Shown here: positions 27,716-36,488 of the stretch, piece by piece
How the letters are laid out: each line of letters begins with the position of its first letter
Numbering within the stretch: position 1 is the stretch's first letter
Origin: Luteolibacter pohnpeiensis
Lineage (GTDB): Bacteria; Verrucomicrobiota; Verrucomicrobiia; Verrucomicrobiales; Akkermansiaceae
DNA: 64,000 nt
Direction: 5' to 3'
NCBI RefSeq assembly: GCF_016595435.1
Contig: NZ_JAENIJ010000001.1
Span: 212,122 to 276,121 of the forward strand
Program-made: the position numbers and the translations under genes
Notes under the pieces: model-generated
What the model saw: the letters and a program-made list of their open reading frames with translations, nothing else
Told to the model about the DNA's origin: nothing
Database searches by the model: none

Positions 27716-28135
27716 ATGAGCGACATCCAAACATTCGAGGACCTAGAGGTCTGGAAACGCGGCTGCAATCTTGCCGTGGATCTGCATGTTGCTCTGGCAG
27801 AGTCCAAGGACTTTGCATTGCGGAATCAAATGGAGCGCTCATCCCTCTCGATCCCTTCGAACATCGCTGAAGGCGCTGAGCGCGACAGCACGGCGGATTT
27901 TATCAAATTCCTCCGCTACAGCAAAGGCTCCTGTGGCGAACTCCGTACCCAGCTCTACATTTCCGAGCGCATTCGACAAAGGCTCAACGCTCCGCCGCTC
28001 GCGGAGAACCGTGCGATGATCAAAGAAACACGCGAGCTTTCCCGCATGCTGCAAGGTCTCATCAACTCCCTCCATCGCCGCCTTCCTCAAAAAGGAGGAC
28101 AGGCATCAATCACCCCTTCCTCCTCCGAACCTTAG
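27716..28135 (+). CDS. Four-helix-bundle protein (23S rRNA intervening-sequence protein family)
   Basis: The 139-residue protein matches the family named after proteins encoded in 23S rRNA intervening sequences (S23/IVP; also related to Avd of diversity-generating elements). Diagnostic segments are FEDLEVWKRGCNLAVDLH, FALRNQMERSSLSIPSNIAEGAER and FIKFLRYSKGSCGELRTQLYIS. Such proteins form pentameric helical bundles and bind nucleic acid; their role is not established. The start at 27716 (MSDIQTFEDLEVW) is the family start. The gene lies exactly inside two near-perfect inverted repeats and interrupts the nrdB-nrdA operon, so it looks like cargo of a small insertion rather than an operon member. 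The C-terminal tail after LPQKGG is low complexity. Confidence 0.88.
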   Translation: MSDIQTFEDLEVWKRGCNLAVDLHVALAESKDFALRNQMERSSLSIPSNIAEGAERDSTADFIKFLRYSKGSCGELRTQLYISERIRQRLNAPPLAENRAMIKETRELSRMLQGLINSLHRRLPQKGGQASITPSSSEP

Positions 28136-28142
28136 CCTCCAC

Positions 28143-28175
28143 CCACTGATCACTGCTAACTGATCACTTGGCACT
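28143..28175 (-). repeat. Right inverted repeat of the four-helix-bundle element
   Basis: A 33-base sequence starting CCACTGATCACTGCTAACTG, the inverted partner of 27664-27696 with two mismatches. It ends 27 bases before the nrdA start codon. Confidence 0.9.
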
Positions 28176-28202
28176 TTCCTTCCCTTACACTCACGCCCGA
28201 CC

Positions 28203-31200
28203 ATGTATCGCTCCCTCAATCTAAACGAAGACCTCGCCCTGAAACAAGTCGTCACCGATCGCTTCGCGCTCACAGACCGCGGCTTCGCGTGGCGCGATGT
28301 GCTTGCCAAAGACAAAACCGTTGCCGTCCCGGACATCACCATCACCCGCGGCAATACCGACACGCAGTTCTCTCTCGCCGACGTGGCCGATGCAATCGGC
28401 GACTCGCTGGCCGACCTGCTGATCTCCCGCTCGGAAGATGAAAAATCGATCTTCTCGGATGTGAACCGCAAGTTCGTTTCCGATGTCGCGCACTCGGTCG
28501 CTTCGTTCCTCACGAACTCGCTTAAAGCCGATGGCCGCCTGCGCCTTTCCGAGGCCGATCTTTACCTGTTGATCGAAAAAGCTCTGGTCGAAAACGAAGC
28601 GCACGATGTCGCGAAGTCGCTGGCATTCCGCCGCTCGATGCAAAAAACCGGCGCGGTCGATGTCCACGTCGGCCCGCACGCGCTGCCGGTCCGCTTGATC
28701 CGCCGCAATGGCAATGTCGTCCCTTGGTCGGAGACGAAAATCGAGATCGCGGTGCGCAAGGCGTTCCTCACCATCAAGGAAAATCCGGAGCCAGCCGTCG
28801 AGGTCGCCAAGGGCGTGACCGATCGCATCCGCCGCGGCGATTCGTCGTTTGTCCACATCGAGGACGTGCAGGACATGGTGCAGGAGGAGCTGATGCGCCA
28901 GGGCCACTACAAGGCCGCGACCCACTATGTGCGCTACCGCGATGAGCGCGCCCGCCTGCGCAAGGAAGAGGAGGAAAATGCGGAGGACGTGAACCAGGAG
29001 TTCATGATCACCGTCACCACCGAGGACGGAAAATCCTCGTTCTGGGACGGCAGCGAGCTGCGCAAACGCATCGCCTACGCCATGATCGGCCTCGACATCG
29101 CCATGCCGGAATCGGAAATCGAACGCGAACTCCGCCGCTCGGTCGGGTCCGAAATTTCCGAGCGCGATCTGAAAAACACGATCATCCTCAACGCCAAGGC
29201 ACTGATCGAAAAGGACGCGGATTTCGCGAAGTTCGCCGGCCGTATCCTGCTTTCCTACATCTACGAGGAAGTCCTCGACTGGAGCATTTCCAAGGACGGC
29301 ATCGAGCAACTCCGCGCCGCCCACCAGGCCGCGTTCAAGAGCTACCTCAAGCACGGCGTCGCCATCAAGCGCCTGCACCCGGACCTGCTCGAGGCCTACA
29401 ATCTGGACAAGCTGGCCGAGGCCTTCGACCCGACCGCCGACCTCGATTTTGACTACCTCGGCATTCAGACGATGTATGACCGCTACCTCATCGTCGATAA
29501 AACCGGTGCCAAGCCGCGCCGCATCGAGACCCCGCAATTCTTCTGGATGCGCGTCGCCATGGGCTTGTTCAAGAAAGAGGAAAAGGACGCGGAAGGCTGG
29601 GTCATCCGGCTTTACAACCTCTACAAAGGCCGCCGTTTCTGCTCCTCCACGCCGACGCTTTTCAACTCGGGCACGCTCCACAGCCAGCTCTCGTCCTGCT
29701 ACCTCTACAAAGTCGACGACTCGATCGAATCGATCATGTATCGCGGCATCGCCGAAAACGCATTCCTCTCGAAATGGGCCGGCGGCCTCGGTGGTTCCTG
29801 GACCGCCGTCCGCGGCACCGGTGGCTACATTCAAGGCACCAACGGCGAGTCCCAAGGCATCATCCCATTCCTCAAACTCCACAACGACCAGCTCGTCGCG
29901 GTGAATCAGGGCGGCAAGCGTCGCGGCTCCGGCTGCGCCTACCTGGAGTCCTGGCACAACGACATCGAGGACTTCCTTGAGCTGCGCAAAAACACCGGCG
30001 ACGAACGCCGCCGCTGCCACGACATGAACACCGCCAACTGGGTGCCGGACTTGTTCATGAAGCGCATGGAAGAGCGGGGGACCTGGACCTTGTTCCGCTC
30101 CAATGAAGTGCCGGACTTGCACGATCTCTACGGTCAGGCATTCGAGCAACGCTACTGCGAATACGAAGCGCTGGCCGCCGAAGGCAAAATCTGGTCGCGC
30201 CAGATGCCCGCGCTCGAGCTGTGGAAATCGATGCTCAAGATGGTCTTCGAAACCGGCCACCCATGGATCACCTTCAAGGACCCATGCAACGTCCGCAGCC
30301 CGCAGGACCACGTCGGCGTCATCCACTCGTCGAACCTCTGCACCGAGATCACGCTCAACACGTCCGATCAGGAAACCGCCGTCTGCAACCTCGGCTCGGT
30401 CGTGCTCGACACGCACATCACCCCCGATGGCGCGCTCGATCACGAGATGCTGAAGGAAACGATCACCGTCGCCATCCGCGCGCTCGATAACGTGATCGAC
30501 ATCAACTTCTACCCGACGCCTGCCGCGAAAACTGCGAACTCACGCCACCGCCCGATCGGCCTCGGCGTGATGGGCCTGCAGAACGCGCTCTACAAGCGCG
30601 GTCTCGCCTTCGCTTCGGACGCCGCGGTTGAGTTCAACGACGAGTTCATGGAAGCGATCGCCTACTATGCCTATAGTGCTTCCAGCGATCTCGCAGCCGA
30701 AGTCGGCACCTACTCGACCTACAAGGGCTCGAAGTGGGACCGTGGATTGCTGCCGCAGGACACGGTCGATCTCCTCGCCACCGAGCGCGGCCGCAAGATC
30801 GATGTCCCGCGCGGCGGAAAAATGGACTGGTCCGTCGTTCGCGAAAAAATCGCCAAGCACGGCATGCGCAATTCCAACGTGCTCGCCATCGCGCCGACCG
30901 CCACCATTTCGAACATCATGGGCACCACCCCCTGCATCGAGCCGAACTACAAGAACCTCTACGTGAAGTCCAACCTCTCCGGCGACTTCATCGTTCTCAA
31001 CGGCAACCTCGTCAACGACCTCAAAAAAGCCGGTCTCTGGAATCAGGAAATGCTCGATCAGCTCAAGTATTTCGACGGTGAGCTCGACGCCATCGACGAC
31101 ATCCCGGAAGCGATCAAGCAGAAGCACAAGACCGTCTTCGGCATCAGCCACGAATATATCGTCGACGCCGCCGCCCGCCGCCAGAAATGGATCGACCAAA

Positions 31201-31469
31201 GCCAGTCGGTGAACCTCTTCCTCGCCACCCCGGACATGAAGACCCTGTCTCACATGTATCGCCGTGCCTGGGACAAAGGCCTCAAAACCACCTACTACCT
31301 GCGCACCCTGCAAGCGTCCAACATCGAGAAATCCACCATCGACGTCCGCAAAGAGCAACGCGGCATTATGGCCACCCAATCCACCAAACGCGAATTCACC
31401 GCCGAAGAAAAAATGGCCTGCTCCATCGATGCCATGATGAACGGCGGGGAATGCGAGGCTTGTCAGTGA
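28203..31469 (+). CDS. nrdA: Ribonucleoside-diphosphate reductase alpha subunit with multiple ATP cones
   Basis: A 1,088-residue class I reductase large subunit that converts NDPs to dNDPs. Residues 1-160 look like a degenerate ATP cone. Residues about 162-250 (LIRRNGNVVPWSETKIEIAV ... YVRYRDERARLRKEE) and 268-365 are clear ATP cones, the allosteric on/off modules. The barrel follows, with FCSSTPTLFNSGT, LSSCYLYKVDDSIE, RRGSGCAYLESW, SNLCTEITLNT with the catalytic Cys/Glu region, RPIGLGVMGLQNAL and APTATISNIMGTTPCIEP. The C-terminus ends GGECEACQ, the Cys pair that is re-reduced by thioredoxin. The triple-cone architecture resembles chlamydial NrdA and suits the R2c partner upstream. No terminator is obvious; a TCCCGC/GCGGGA hairpin lies at 31494-31518. 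Confidence 0.96.
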   Translation: MYRSLNLNEDLALKQVVTDRFALTDRGFAWRDVLAKDKTVAVPDITITRGNTDTQFSLADVADAIGDSLADLLISRSEDEKSIFSDVNRKFVSDVAHSVASFLTNSLKADGRLRLSEADLYLLIEKALVENEAHDVAKSLAFRRSMQKTGAVDVHVGPHALPVRLIRRNGNVVPWSETKIEIAVRKAFLTIKENPEPAVEVAKGVTDRIRRGDSSFVHIEDVQDMVQEELMRQGHYKAATHYVRYRDERARLRKEEEENAEDVNQEFMITVTTEDGKSSFWDGSELRKRIAYAMIGLDIAMPESEIERELRRSVGSEISERDLKNTIILNAKALIEKDADFAKFAGRILLSYIYEEVLDWSISKDGIEQLRAAHQAAFKSYLKHGVAIKRLHPDLLEAYNLDKLAEAFDPTADLDFDYLGIQTMYDRYLIVDKTGAKPRRIETPQFFWMRVAMGLFKKEEKDAEGWVIRLYNLYKGRRFCSSTPTLFNSGTLHSQLSSCYLYKVDDSIESIMYRGIAENAFLSKWAGGLGGSWTAVRGTGGYIQGTNGESQGIIPFLKLHNDQLVAVNQGGKRRGSGCAYLESWHNDIEDFLELRKNTGDERRRCHDMNTANWVPDLFMKRMEERGTWTLFRSNEVPDLHDLYGQAFEQRYCEYEALAAEGKIWSRQMPALELWKSMLKMVFETGHPWITFKDPCNVRSPQDHVGVIHSSNLCTEITLNTSDQETAVCNLGSVVLDTHITPDGALDHEMLKETITVAIRALDNVIDINFYPTPAAKTANSRHRPIGLGVMGLQNALYKRGLAFASDAAVEFNDEFMEAIAYYAYSASSDLAAEVGTYSTYKGSKWDRGLLPQDTVDLLATERGRKIDVPRGGKMDWSVVREKIAKHGMRNSNVLAIAPTATISNIMGTTPCIEPNYKNLYVKSNLSGDFIVLNGNLVNDLKKAGLWNQEMLDQLKYFDGELDAIDDIPEAIKQKHKTVFGISHEYIVDAAARRQKWIDQSQSVNLFLATPDMKTLSHMYRRAWDKGLKTTYYLRTLQASNIEKSTIDVRKEQRGIMATQSTKREFTAEEKMACSIDAMMNGGECEACQ

Positions 31470-31543
31470 GTTCCGGTTGTTATGCGTGACCCGTCCCGCG
31501 ACACCTTGGTTAGCGGGATGGCACTCGTGACGTTAGCGGATTA

Positions 31544-32998
31544 TTGAGCACGACATGTCGCCTTCTTGAATCACACTTCGAAACTCTCCGCCACCGACGC
31601 ATCAAAAAAGCGCTGGCTTACTTAGGAACGCAAATGCCGGAACTCGATTCAGCCACCGTCGATAAACTTGCCGATACTGCAGAAATGTTTCTAGCGGACT
31701 GGGGAGAAGGCTTTTCATTCCGTCGCAAACCAATCGGCGTGGGTGCCACGGCCGCTGTATTTGAAGTCTCAAAGAAGAAAGCAAAATATGCGCTGAAAAT
31801 TTACAGTGAGCGTCTCTACACTGGCGAAAAATCGACAGCACAACTTCATCGTACAAAACTACAGGAAAAATTAATTGGGCATGATTGCAAAAGCCTAGTC
31901 ACAATTCAGTCGATCCAGCTTTATAAATCCTCTTGCATATGCCTAATGGAGTATTTGCCTTGGGATACTCTAAAGAAATGTTTGGCTAAAATCCCCGAGG
32001 ACAAAATTCAGATCCTGGTGGATCAGTTGATCGATGTGATTGATTACTTAAAATCTGTCAACTTGATACACAGGGACATTAAACCAGAAAACATATTGAT
32101 CTCCCCGGATTTCTGCTCTCTAAAAGTTGTCGACATAGGTGTAGTTCGAGAGATTTCGGGAGCGGAAGATAGAATCGATGGAACTGACACAGGAAAACTA
32201 AGGCCGTTTCTCGCAACTGCGCAGTATAGCCCTCCTGAATATCTATTTCGCACTTTCGAACCCTCGGAAGATTTATGGAACGCCGTAAATATATACCAAA
32301 TTGGTGCAATAGTGCACGACATGATCGTTCAAAAACCACTTTTTGACGAAGAAGTCCATTCGGGTAATCGATATAAATTGGCGCTTGCGGTATTAAGAAG
32401 TAAACCCGTTCTTGGGGCGGCGGCGAAAAGTCGTGAGTCGCGCCTCGCGGCAATTGCAGAATTAGCACTAATAAAAGATCCAGTATTAAGAAATGATCTC
32501 GTCAAAATAAGTGATTTCAGAACTCCAAAATCAGAACGTGCATCAGAAGCACTGGCCGGAATTCTTGGGAAAATTAGTATCAATGCCAAACATCAATCGA
32601 AACTCAATGAACTAATCGAGGAAAAGGAAAGGTATTGCTCCCAAAAAATTGAAACAATCGTTGCTGCAACGATTGCGAGTATCCACTCCAATTTTGAGCA
32701 TTCTTTGAAATGCAATCGACAGAAATCGAAAAGCACATTGCACCGACAAGTCTTCCAAATTAAGCTGCCTGCACGACAGATTAAAGAGAGCTTTTTTCTC
32801 GAATTCGATGAGATCGTAGACCCTACTCTTGATGAAATAAACGTCATATTAGGTCGAGAACACGGCAGCACTACCATAACAAAAATTGTTGGCACCATGT
32901 CTTCTGAATCGGATTTACTTGAACCTGGTATTATGACTCATGCGTTTGAGGCTATTTGCGAGCAATTGAAAGCGAACATCGATTATAACGGCTTATGA
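31544..32998 (+). CDS. Serine/threonine protein kinase, first gene of a four-gene island
   Basis: Protein of 484 residues from a TTG start. An ATG at 31634, with AGGAA 5 bases upstream, may be the real start (454 residues). The kinase domain spans about residues 60-330: glycine loop IGVGATAAVF (64-73), VAIK-type lysine in YALKIY (Lys85), catalytic loop LIHRDIKPENIL (174-185), metal motif VVDIGV (DIG in place of DFG), and a P+1-like YSPPEYL. All catalytic residues are present, so it should be active. The C-terminal 150 residues are unassigned, with a basic helical stretch. Its stop overlaps the helicase-like gene start by four bases. Codon and base composition are clearly more AT-rich than the RNR genes before it, suggesting horizontal origin. 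Likely role: sensing or signalling in a conflict system (inference). Confidence 0.88.
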   Translation: MSTTCRLLESHFETLRHRRIKKALAYLGTQMPELDSATVDKLADTAEMFLADWGEGFSFRRKPIGVGATAAVFEVSKKKAKYALKIYSERLYTGEKSTAQLHRTKLQEKLIGHDCKSLVTIQSIQLYKSSCICLMEYLPWDTLKKCLAKIPEDKIQILVDQLIDVIDYLKSVNLIHRDIKPENILISPDFCSLKVVDIGVVREISGAEDRIDGTDTGKLRPFLATAQYSPPEYLFRTFEPSEDLWNAVNIYQIGAIVHDMIVQKPLFDEEVHSGNRYKLALAVLRSKPVLGAAAKSRESRLAAIAELALIKDPVLRNDLVKISDFRTPKSERASEALAGILGKISINAKHQSKLNELIEEKERYCSQKIETIVAATIASIHSNFEHSLKCNRQKSKSTLHRQVFQIKLPARQIKESFFLEFDEIVDPTLDEINVILGREHGSTTITKIVGTMSSESDLLEPGIMTHAFEAICEQLKANIDYNGL

Positions 32999-34179
32999 AG
33001 AACACTTGGTGGACTAACCTCGAAGACTTGGATGTGGATCAGGAAAAGGTTTTAGACCTTCCTCCGTCGGGCAAGCATGTCATTTTCGGACCCCCAGGCT
33101 GTGGCAAAACCAACCTATTACTTCTTCGCGCTAAATATTTATATGGGAAAGAGGGATTTAAGAACATTCTTTTTCTTACCTACACAGGATGTTTGGCCGA
33201 CTTTATTAGATCTGGATTGAATGATCAGAAATTTTTCAAGCCTGATCAGGTTCAGACGTTTTGGTCATGGGCAAGATCGCATATCTCAACCTATTATCCG
33301 CAAGGCCTCGCCGATTTTGAGTCGCTTTTTATTAAAAATAAAGACAAGAAGATTGAGAACAGCAAAGATAACAAAGAACGGAAGAATAAAATTTTGGTCG
33401 AGCTCCTGGAAAGTGCCTACGCCAAAGCGCCGACTCACATCCTCTACGACGCTGTCTTTATTGATGAAGCTCAAGATTTGACAAAAGAGCAGATAGTAGA
33501 GTTGTCACGGCTCGCTCCGGTAGTAACGATTGCCGGTGATGATCGTCAGGGTTTATATGGAATGGACGGACTATCTGTTCAGGGTTTTAAATCTATAACG
33601 TTGGAATACCATTACAGGATTGGCAAAAGAATATGTGAAGTGGCGGATAAGATTCTTCCGCCCAAAGATGGCAATAACTCACTTTTGGATTATTGCTTAT
33701 ATTCTGAAGAGAAGAATGCGTCTGACGCTGATATTTTCTCACATGCAACAAGGAATGACCAGTATCGCGCGATACTTGATAGACTGCAGACCCAACTTAG
33801 AGCCTTTCCTGATGAACTATTAGGAGTGATTCTTCCTACAAACGGCATGATCGAGGAGTTTAAGTCCTACCTTAAAGATAGTGAATTTTTTGAGATCACA
33901 TCCTTTCATTCGGACGAAGGAGTAAATAATTCATTTCGTTCGGATCGACCGATTCATGTGCTGACTATTCATGCGGCAAAAGGGACAGAATTTCGTGCGG
34001 TTCATATTGCTGGCGGAGAGGAAATAAAATTCCCGATGAACCGGCGCGAAGTGTCATTTACAGCAATCACAAGAGCAAAAACTTCATTATCACTTCATTA
34101 CAGTGGACAGGTCATGCCCTTTATTGCCAGTGCCTTTGCGAAGACGAGCACAATCACCAAGAAGGATCTATTCTCATGA
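32995..34179 (+). CDS. Compact SF1 (UvrD/Rep-like) helicase-type ATPase
   Basis: A 394-residue protein with superfamily 1 motifs in order: Walker A FGPPGCGKTNLLLLRA (31-46), motif Ia ILFLTYTGCLADFI, DEAQD (157-161), motif III IAGDDRQGLYG (179-189), an HYRIGKRI segment, motif V HVLTIHAAKGTEFRAVHIAGG, and motif VI SFTAITRAKTSLSLHYSG. It is much shorter than UvrD (about 720) because the 1B and 2B insertions are reduced. It may act as a DNA/RNA translocase or a signalling ATPase rather than a processive helicase. No nuclease domain is visible. It is translationally coupled to both neighbours by ATGA overlaps, so the stoichiometry of the set is probably controlled. GajB of Gabija is a known defence helicase of this superfamily, but this protein is shorter and has no GajA partner. 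Confidence 0.87.
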   Translation: MKNTWWTNLEDLDVDQEKVLDLPPSGKHVIFGPPGCGKTNLLLLRAKYLYGKEGFKNILFLTYTGCLADFIRSGLNDQKFFKPDQVQTFWSWARSHISTYYPQGLADFESLFIKNKDKKIENSKDNKERKNKILVELLESAYAKAPTHILYDAVFIDEAQDLTKEQIVELSRLAPVVTIAGDDRQGLYGMDGLSVQGFKSITLEYHYRIGKRICEVADKILPPKDGNNSLLDYCLYSEEKNASDADIFSHATRNDQYRAILDRLQTQLRAFPDELLGVILPTNGMIEEFKSYLKDSEFFEITSFHSDEGVNNSFRSDRPIHVLTIHAAKGTEFRAVHIAGGEEIKFPMNRREVSFTAITRAKTSLSLHYSGQVMPFIASAFAKTSTITKKDLFS

Positions 34180-35540
34180 AATGGGACAATTATAGATGGG
34201 TGGAAATTTCGCGATCTGAACTATTGTCATTTATTTTCAGTCGCGATAGATCGCATAGAACTAGCTCACCTCCAAAAAGTAGGAGGCTTTTAGCCGGTTT
34301 CGAAGGATACCACTCTAATTCGGAAGAGCGCCCCGAGGTCCTTGTCATTGAAGATGAAGATGCAGAGGATTTGATGGCGTGGCTCTATGCATTCGCTGCG
34401 GACTTCATGCCTCTTAGCATGCATTTTCAAGTAGTGCTCGCCTCTGATTTTGACGCTATAATGCGGACGGACTCTTTTTCGAATCCGATTTTCGAACCTG
34501 TATGGGCCTCAATGATTTTGGGTGAATTCATGATGCGTGGCCGGGGTAGTAAAGTTCTTAAAGATTTTTATATATCGTGGATTGAAACGTCCTGCAGCTA
34601 CTCCCTTTTAGCTGCACTGCAAGTTTATGGTGATAATAAACTGATATATGACACATTTATCGGTCGGCTTAGACGACTCAAGGCGAACGAGCAACTGGGT
34701 TTTCCTGAGCTTCGGCTTGAGACACTTGAAGTAGCTTGGAAAGTCTGTATTGATTTACCTGATCGCGCATATCAATTTGAACGCGAAGATGAATTTTTGT
34801 TTGTTCAAAGGCTTTTCCATTTGCTGGAGAGCTCCGCGAATAGACAATTTAGCCATGAGTTTCTTGATTTGCTCTATTCCTCCTATTTTAAATCAGATTC
34901 CGTGGAGCGTCGGCTCACAGGTTTCGACCAAGTGGTTCGAAAGTGCTCCGATCAAAATCTCTCGGACCAAACGGAAGTGGGGTTTTATTTAGGAGCGGCG
35001 GCGTTCCTTGTTGGAAGGGGAACTTCCCATCTTGGACTTATTGACCGTCCTGCTTCCAGCTTTCCGTCCGCCTACCTTTGGTTTTCGATTCTAGCAGGCC
35101 TTTGTGGGAAAAATTCATGGGATCCACGTTGGTTCGAGCTAATTAGACGAATAACACCTTTTTTGCGTAGTAAGAGACTTGAGGGGGATAAACCTGCTGA
35201 CCTTTGCTGGGTGGAATTTTCTGCTATGGAAAGGAGTAGAGAATCGTTGTCATTCGCTAAGGATATAGTTCGTATTTTTCCTAGTTCTCTTGTCTTGGAA
35301 TTGATTCCGAACGTTCATTTCCAAATTCGATTGGCGCGCGAGTCTGCAGATAGTGAGAGGTCGACAACAGGAGGTTCTCCCACGAAAGGTTCAAACCGGG
35401 AGCTAATTCTTCAGATAGAAAGTTTGTTGAAGAGGTTGACGAAAGGTCTTGATACGCAGTCGTCTCAAATCCCTGAGCAACCTGAACTTAAACTTATTAC
35501 GGAGGAAAAATCGAATCGGAAGAAGCGATCATCAGATTGA
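34176..35540 (+). CDS. Unknown protein of the kinase/helicase island
   Basis: I do not recognise this 454-residue protein. It has no signal peptide or membrane helix. An N-terminal segment around residues 50-75 is acidic (PEVLVIEDEDAEDLMAWLY), and the beta-alpha pattern there (FQVVLASDFDAI) could be a small alpha/beta domain. The central 300 residues are mostly helical with many aromatic residues (VWASMILGEFMMRG; SCSYSLLAALQVYG; EDEFLFVQRLFHLLESS), as in helical scaffold proteins. The C-terminal 60 residues are polar and basic, probably disordered. Its start overlaps the helicase-like gene by four bases and its end runs to within 25 bases of the next gene, so it is an integral component. By position it could be the adaptor or sensor linking the ATPase to the putative effector. 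Confidence 0.7.
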   Translation: MKWDNYRWVEISRSELLSFIFSRDRSHRTSSPPKSRRLLAGFEGYHSNSEERPEVLVIEDEDAEDLMAWLYAFAADFMPLSMHFQVVLASDFDAIMRTDSFSNPIFEPVWASMILGEFMMRGRGSKVLKDFYISWIETSCSYSLLAALQVYGDNKLIYDTFIGRLRRLKANEQLGFPELRLETLEVAWKVCIDLPDRAYQFEREDEFLFVQRLFHLLESSANRQFSHEFLDLLYSSYFKSDSVERRLTGFDQVVRKCSDQNLSDQTEVGFYLGAAAFLVGRGTSHLGLIDRPASSFPSAYLWFSILAGLCGKNSWDPRWFELIRRITPFLRSKRLEGDKPADLCWVEFSAMERSRESLSFAKDIVRIFPSSLVLELIPNVHFQIRLARESADSERSTTGGSPTKGSNRELILQIESLLKRLTKGLDTQSSQIPEQPELKLITEEKSNRKKRSSD

Positions 35541-35565
35541 TGATACCTTAACTTGTAAGTTAACG

Positions 35566-36060
35566 ATGAAGAAAATTGTAGATCTAGGGTGCTCTCACTA
35601 CATAGCCCATTTCTCGGATCCGCTATCCGCTCGATATTTGTGGCGCGGTTTTAAGAAGAAAAACTTTCATGGGATACACAAACTTGGCCCAGTTGTTGGG
35701 CGACAACCGCGCAACAATTCCCCCCTTGTTCATCATACTGCAGACACCTGGTTTCTTGATAATTTCGGGATTAGGTATCGTTCAGAATCGCTATTTTGCA
35801 CTGGTGATAAAACGATTGCGTCCCACTACGGGAATGTTTATCCAATTGTCCCTCAGAACGATCATCGGTTTTGCTGGAGTCCAATAATTAGGGATCTTTT
35901 TGCGGAGGTGGAGCTTAACTTCATAAATCCAAAAGACACCAATTCAATCGTTACACTGCTTGAGGGTGCATCCTATACTGAGGCAAATCTCTCTGATGCC
36001 TTGATAAAAGGGCACGAAATAATGGTTAATGCACCAGGATTTTTTATTTTGGCTGATTAG
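35566..36060 (+). CDS. Small ADP-ribosyltransferase-like protein, putative effector
   Basis: Protein of 164 residues with no annotation I can recall with certainty. The residue pattern fits an R-S-E type ADP-ribosyltransferase: Arg27 on an early strand (YLWRGF), a central strand resembling the STS motif (YRSESLFCTGDKTIASHYGNVY, 71-92, followed by PIVP), and a late strand HEIMVNAPGFFIL with Glu151 where ARTs keep the catalytic glutamate. Trp104 and Asp110 in FCWSPIIRDLF look conserved-type. The start is the ATG at 35566, 25 bases after the previous gene. If correct, the protein would modify protein or nucleic acid using NAD and would be the toxic arm of the island. This is inference from motif reading. 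The alternative is an unrelated small alpha/beta protein. Confidence 0.6.
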   Translation: MKKIVDLGCSHYIAHFSDPLSARYLWRGFKKKNFHGIHKLGPVVGRQPRNNSPLVHHTADTWFLDNFGIRYRSESLFCTGDKTIASHYGNVYPIVPQNDHRFCWSPIIRDLFAEVELNFINPKDTNSIVTLLEGASYTEANLSDALIKGHEIMVNAPGFFILAD

Positions 36061-36071
36061 CAGTTCTTAAT

Positions 36072-36488
36072 GGATCGGTGTAGAAAACTTTGTGTTTTAG
36101 TAGGTTCAGATATGGGTTAGGCGGGCTAGAGCTTTACTCCAGGGAGCTTCTTGATAGAGCCAGCTGCGTAGCCATCGCAAATATCGAACGGTGCTCTGAG
36201 TGGCCCGCTGAAAGACTTGGTTCATGAAGTTATTCGCTTGCTGGTAGGTTCGCCTTCGCGGTTCTTGCGTGTTTTTTGTCTGCGGTGTTTTTTCCTGGTT
36301 TCGACTTTGTCATCGATTCCTTCTGCGCATTGGATGGCTTGTTCAAATAGCAGGGTGAGGTTGTGAGACAGGCATTGAAATAAGGCTTGGGCTTCTTTTG
36401 CAGTTTGGCTGCTGGCCCAGGATTTGGTTTCCGCCATTTTGTTTTTGAATGGCTCAAAAACCTTTTCATGCTCCTCGCCGGTCGCACT
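36072..36488 (-). pseudogene. Transposase C-terminal remnant, copy A of a decayed insertion sequence
   Basis: The minus strand encodes, across a frameshift, the end of a transposase of undetermined family. It reads FKNKMAETKSWASSQTAKEAQ, then ALFQCLSHNLTLLFEQAIQ and a basic stretch, then in another frame VFQRATQSTVRYLRWLRSWLYQ and ALARLTHI. The left boundary GGATCGGTGTAGAAAACTTTG is shared with the copies at 39449 and 45691. The N-terminal two thirds of the gene are missing. It marks the downstream edge of the kinase/helicase island. Confidence 0.7.

Noticed and set aside
28221..30443. A 740-codon open frame antisense to the RNR alpha gene
   Set aside because: It is an artefact of strong codon bias in the sense gene. 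The translation is low-complexity valine/aspartate/glycine-rich with no domain, and the sense gene is unambiguous.
31494..31518. Terminator after nrdA
   Set aside because: TCCCGC/GCGGGA can form a 6-bp stem, but there is no T tract, so I did not call it a terminator.
33000..34179. Gabija GajB
   Set aside because: The ATPase belongs to the same superfamily, but it is shorter and no GajA-type OLD nuclease is adjacent. Its neighbours are a kinase and unknown proteins.
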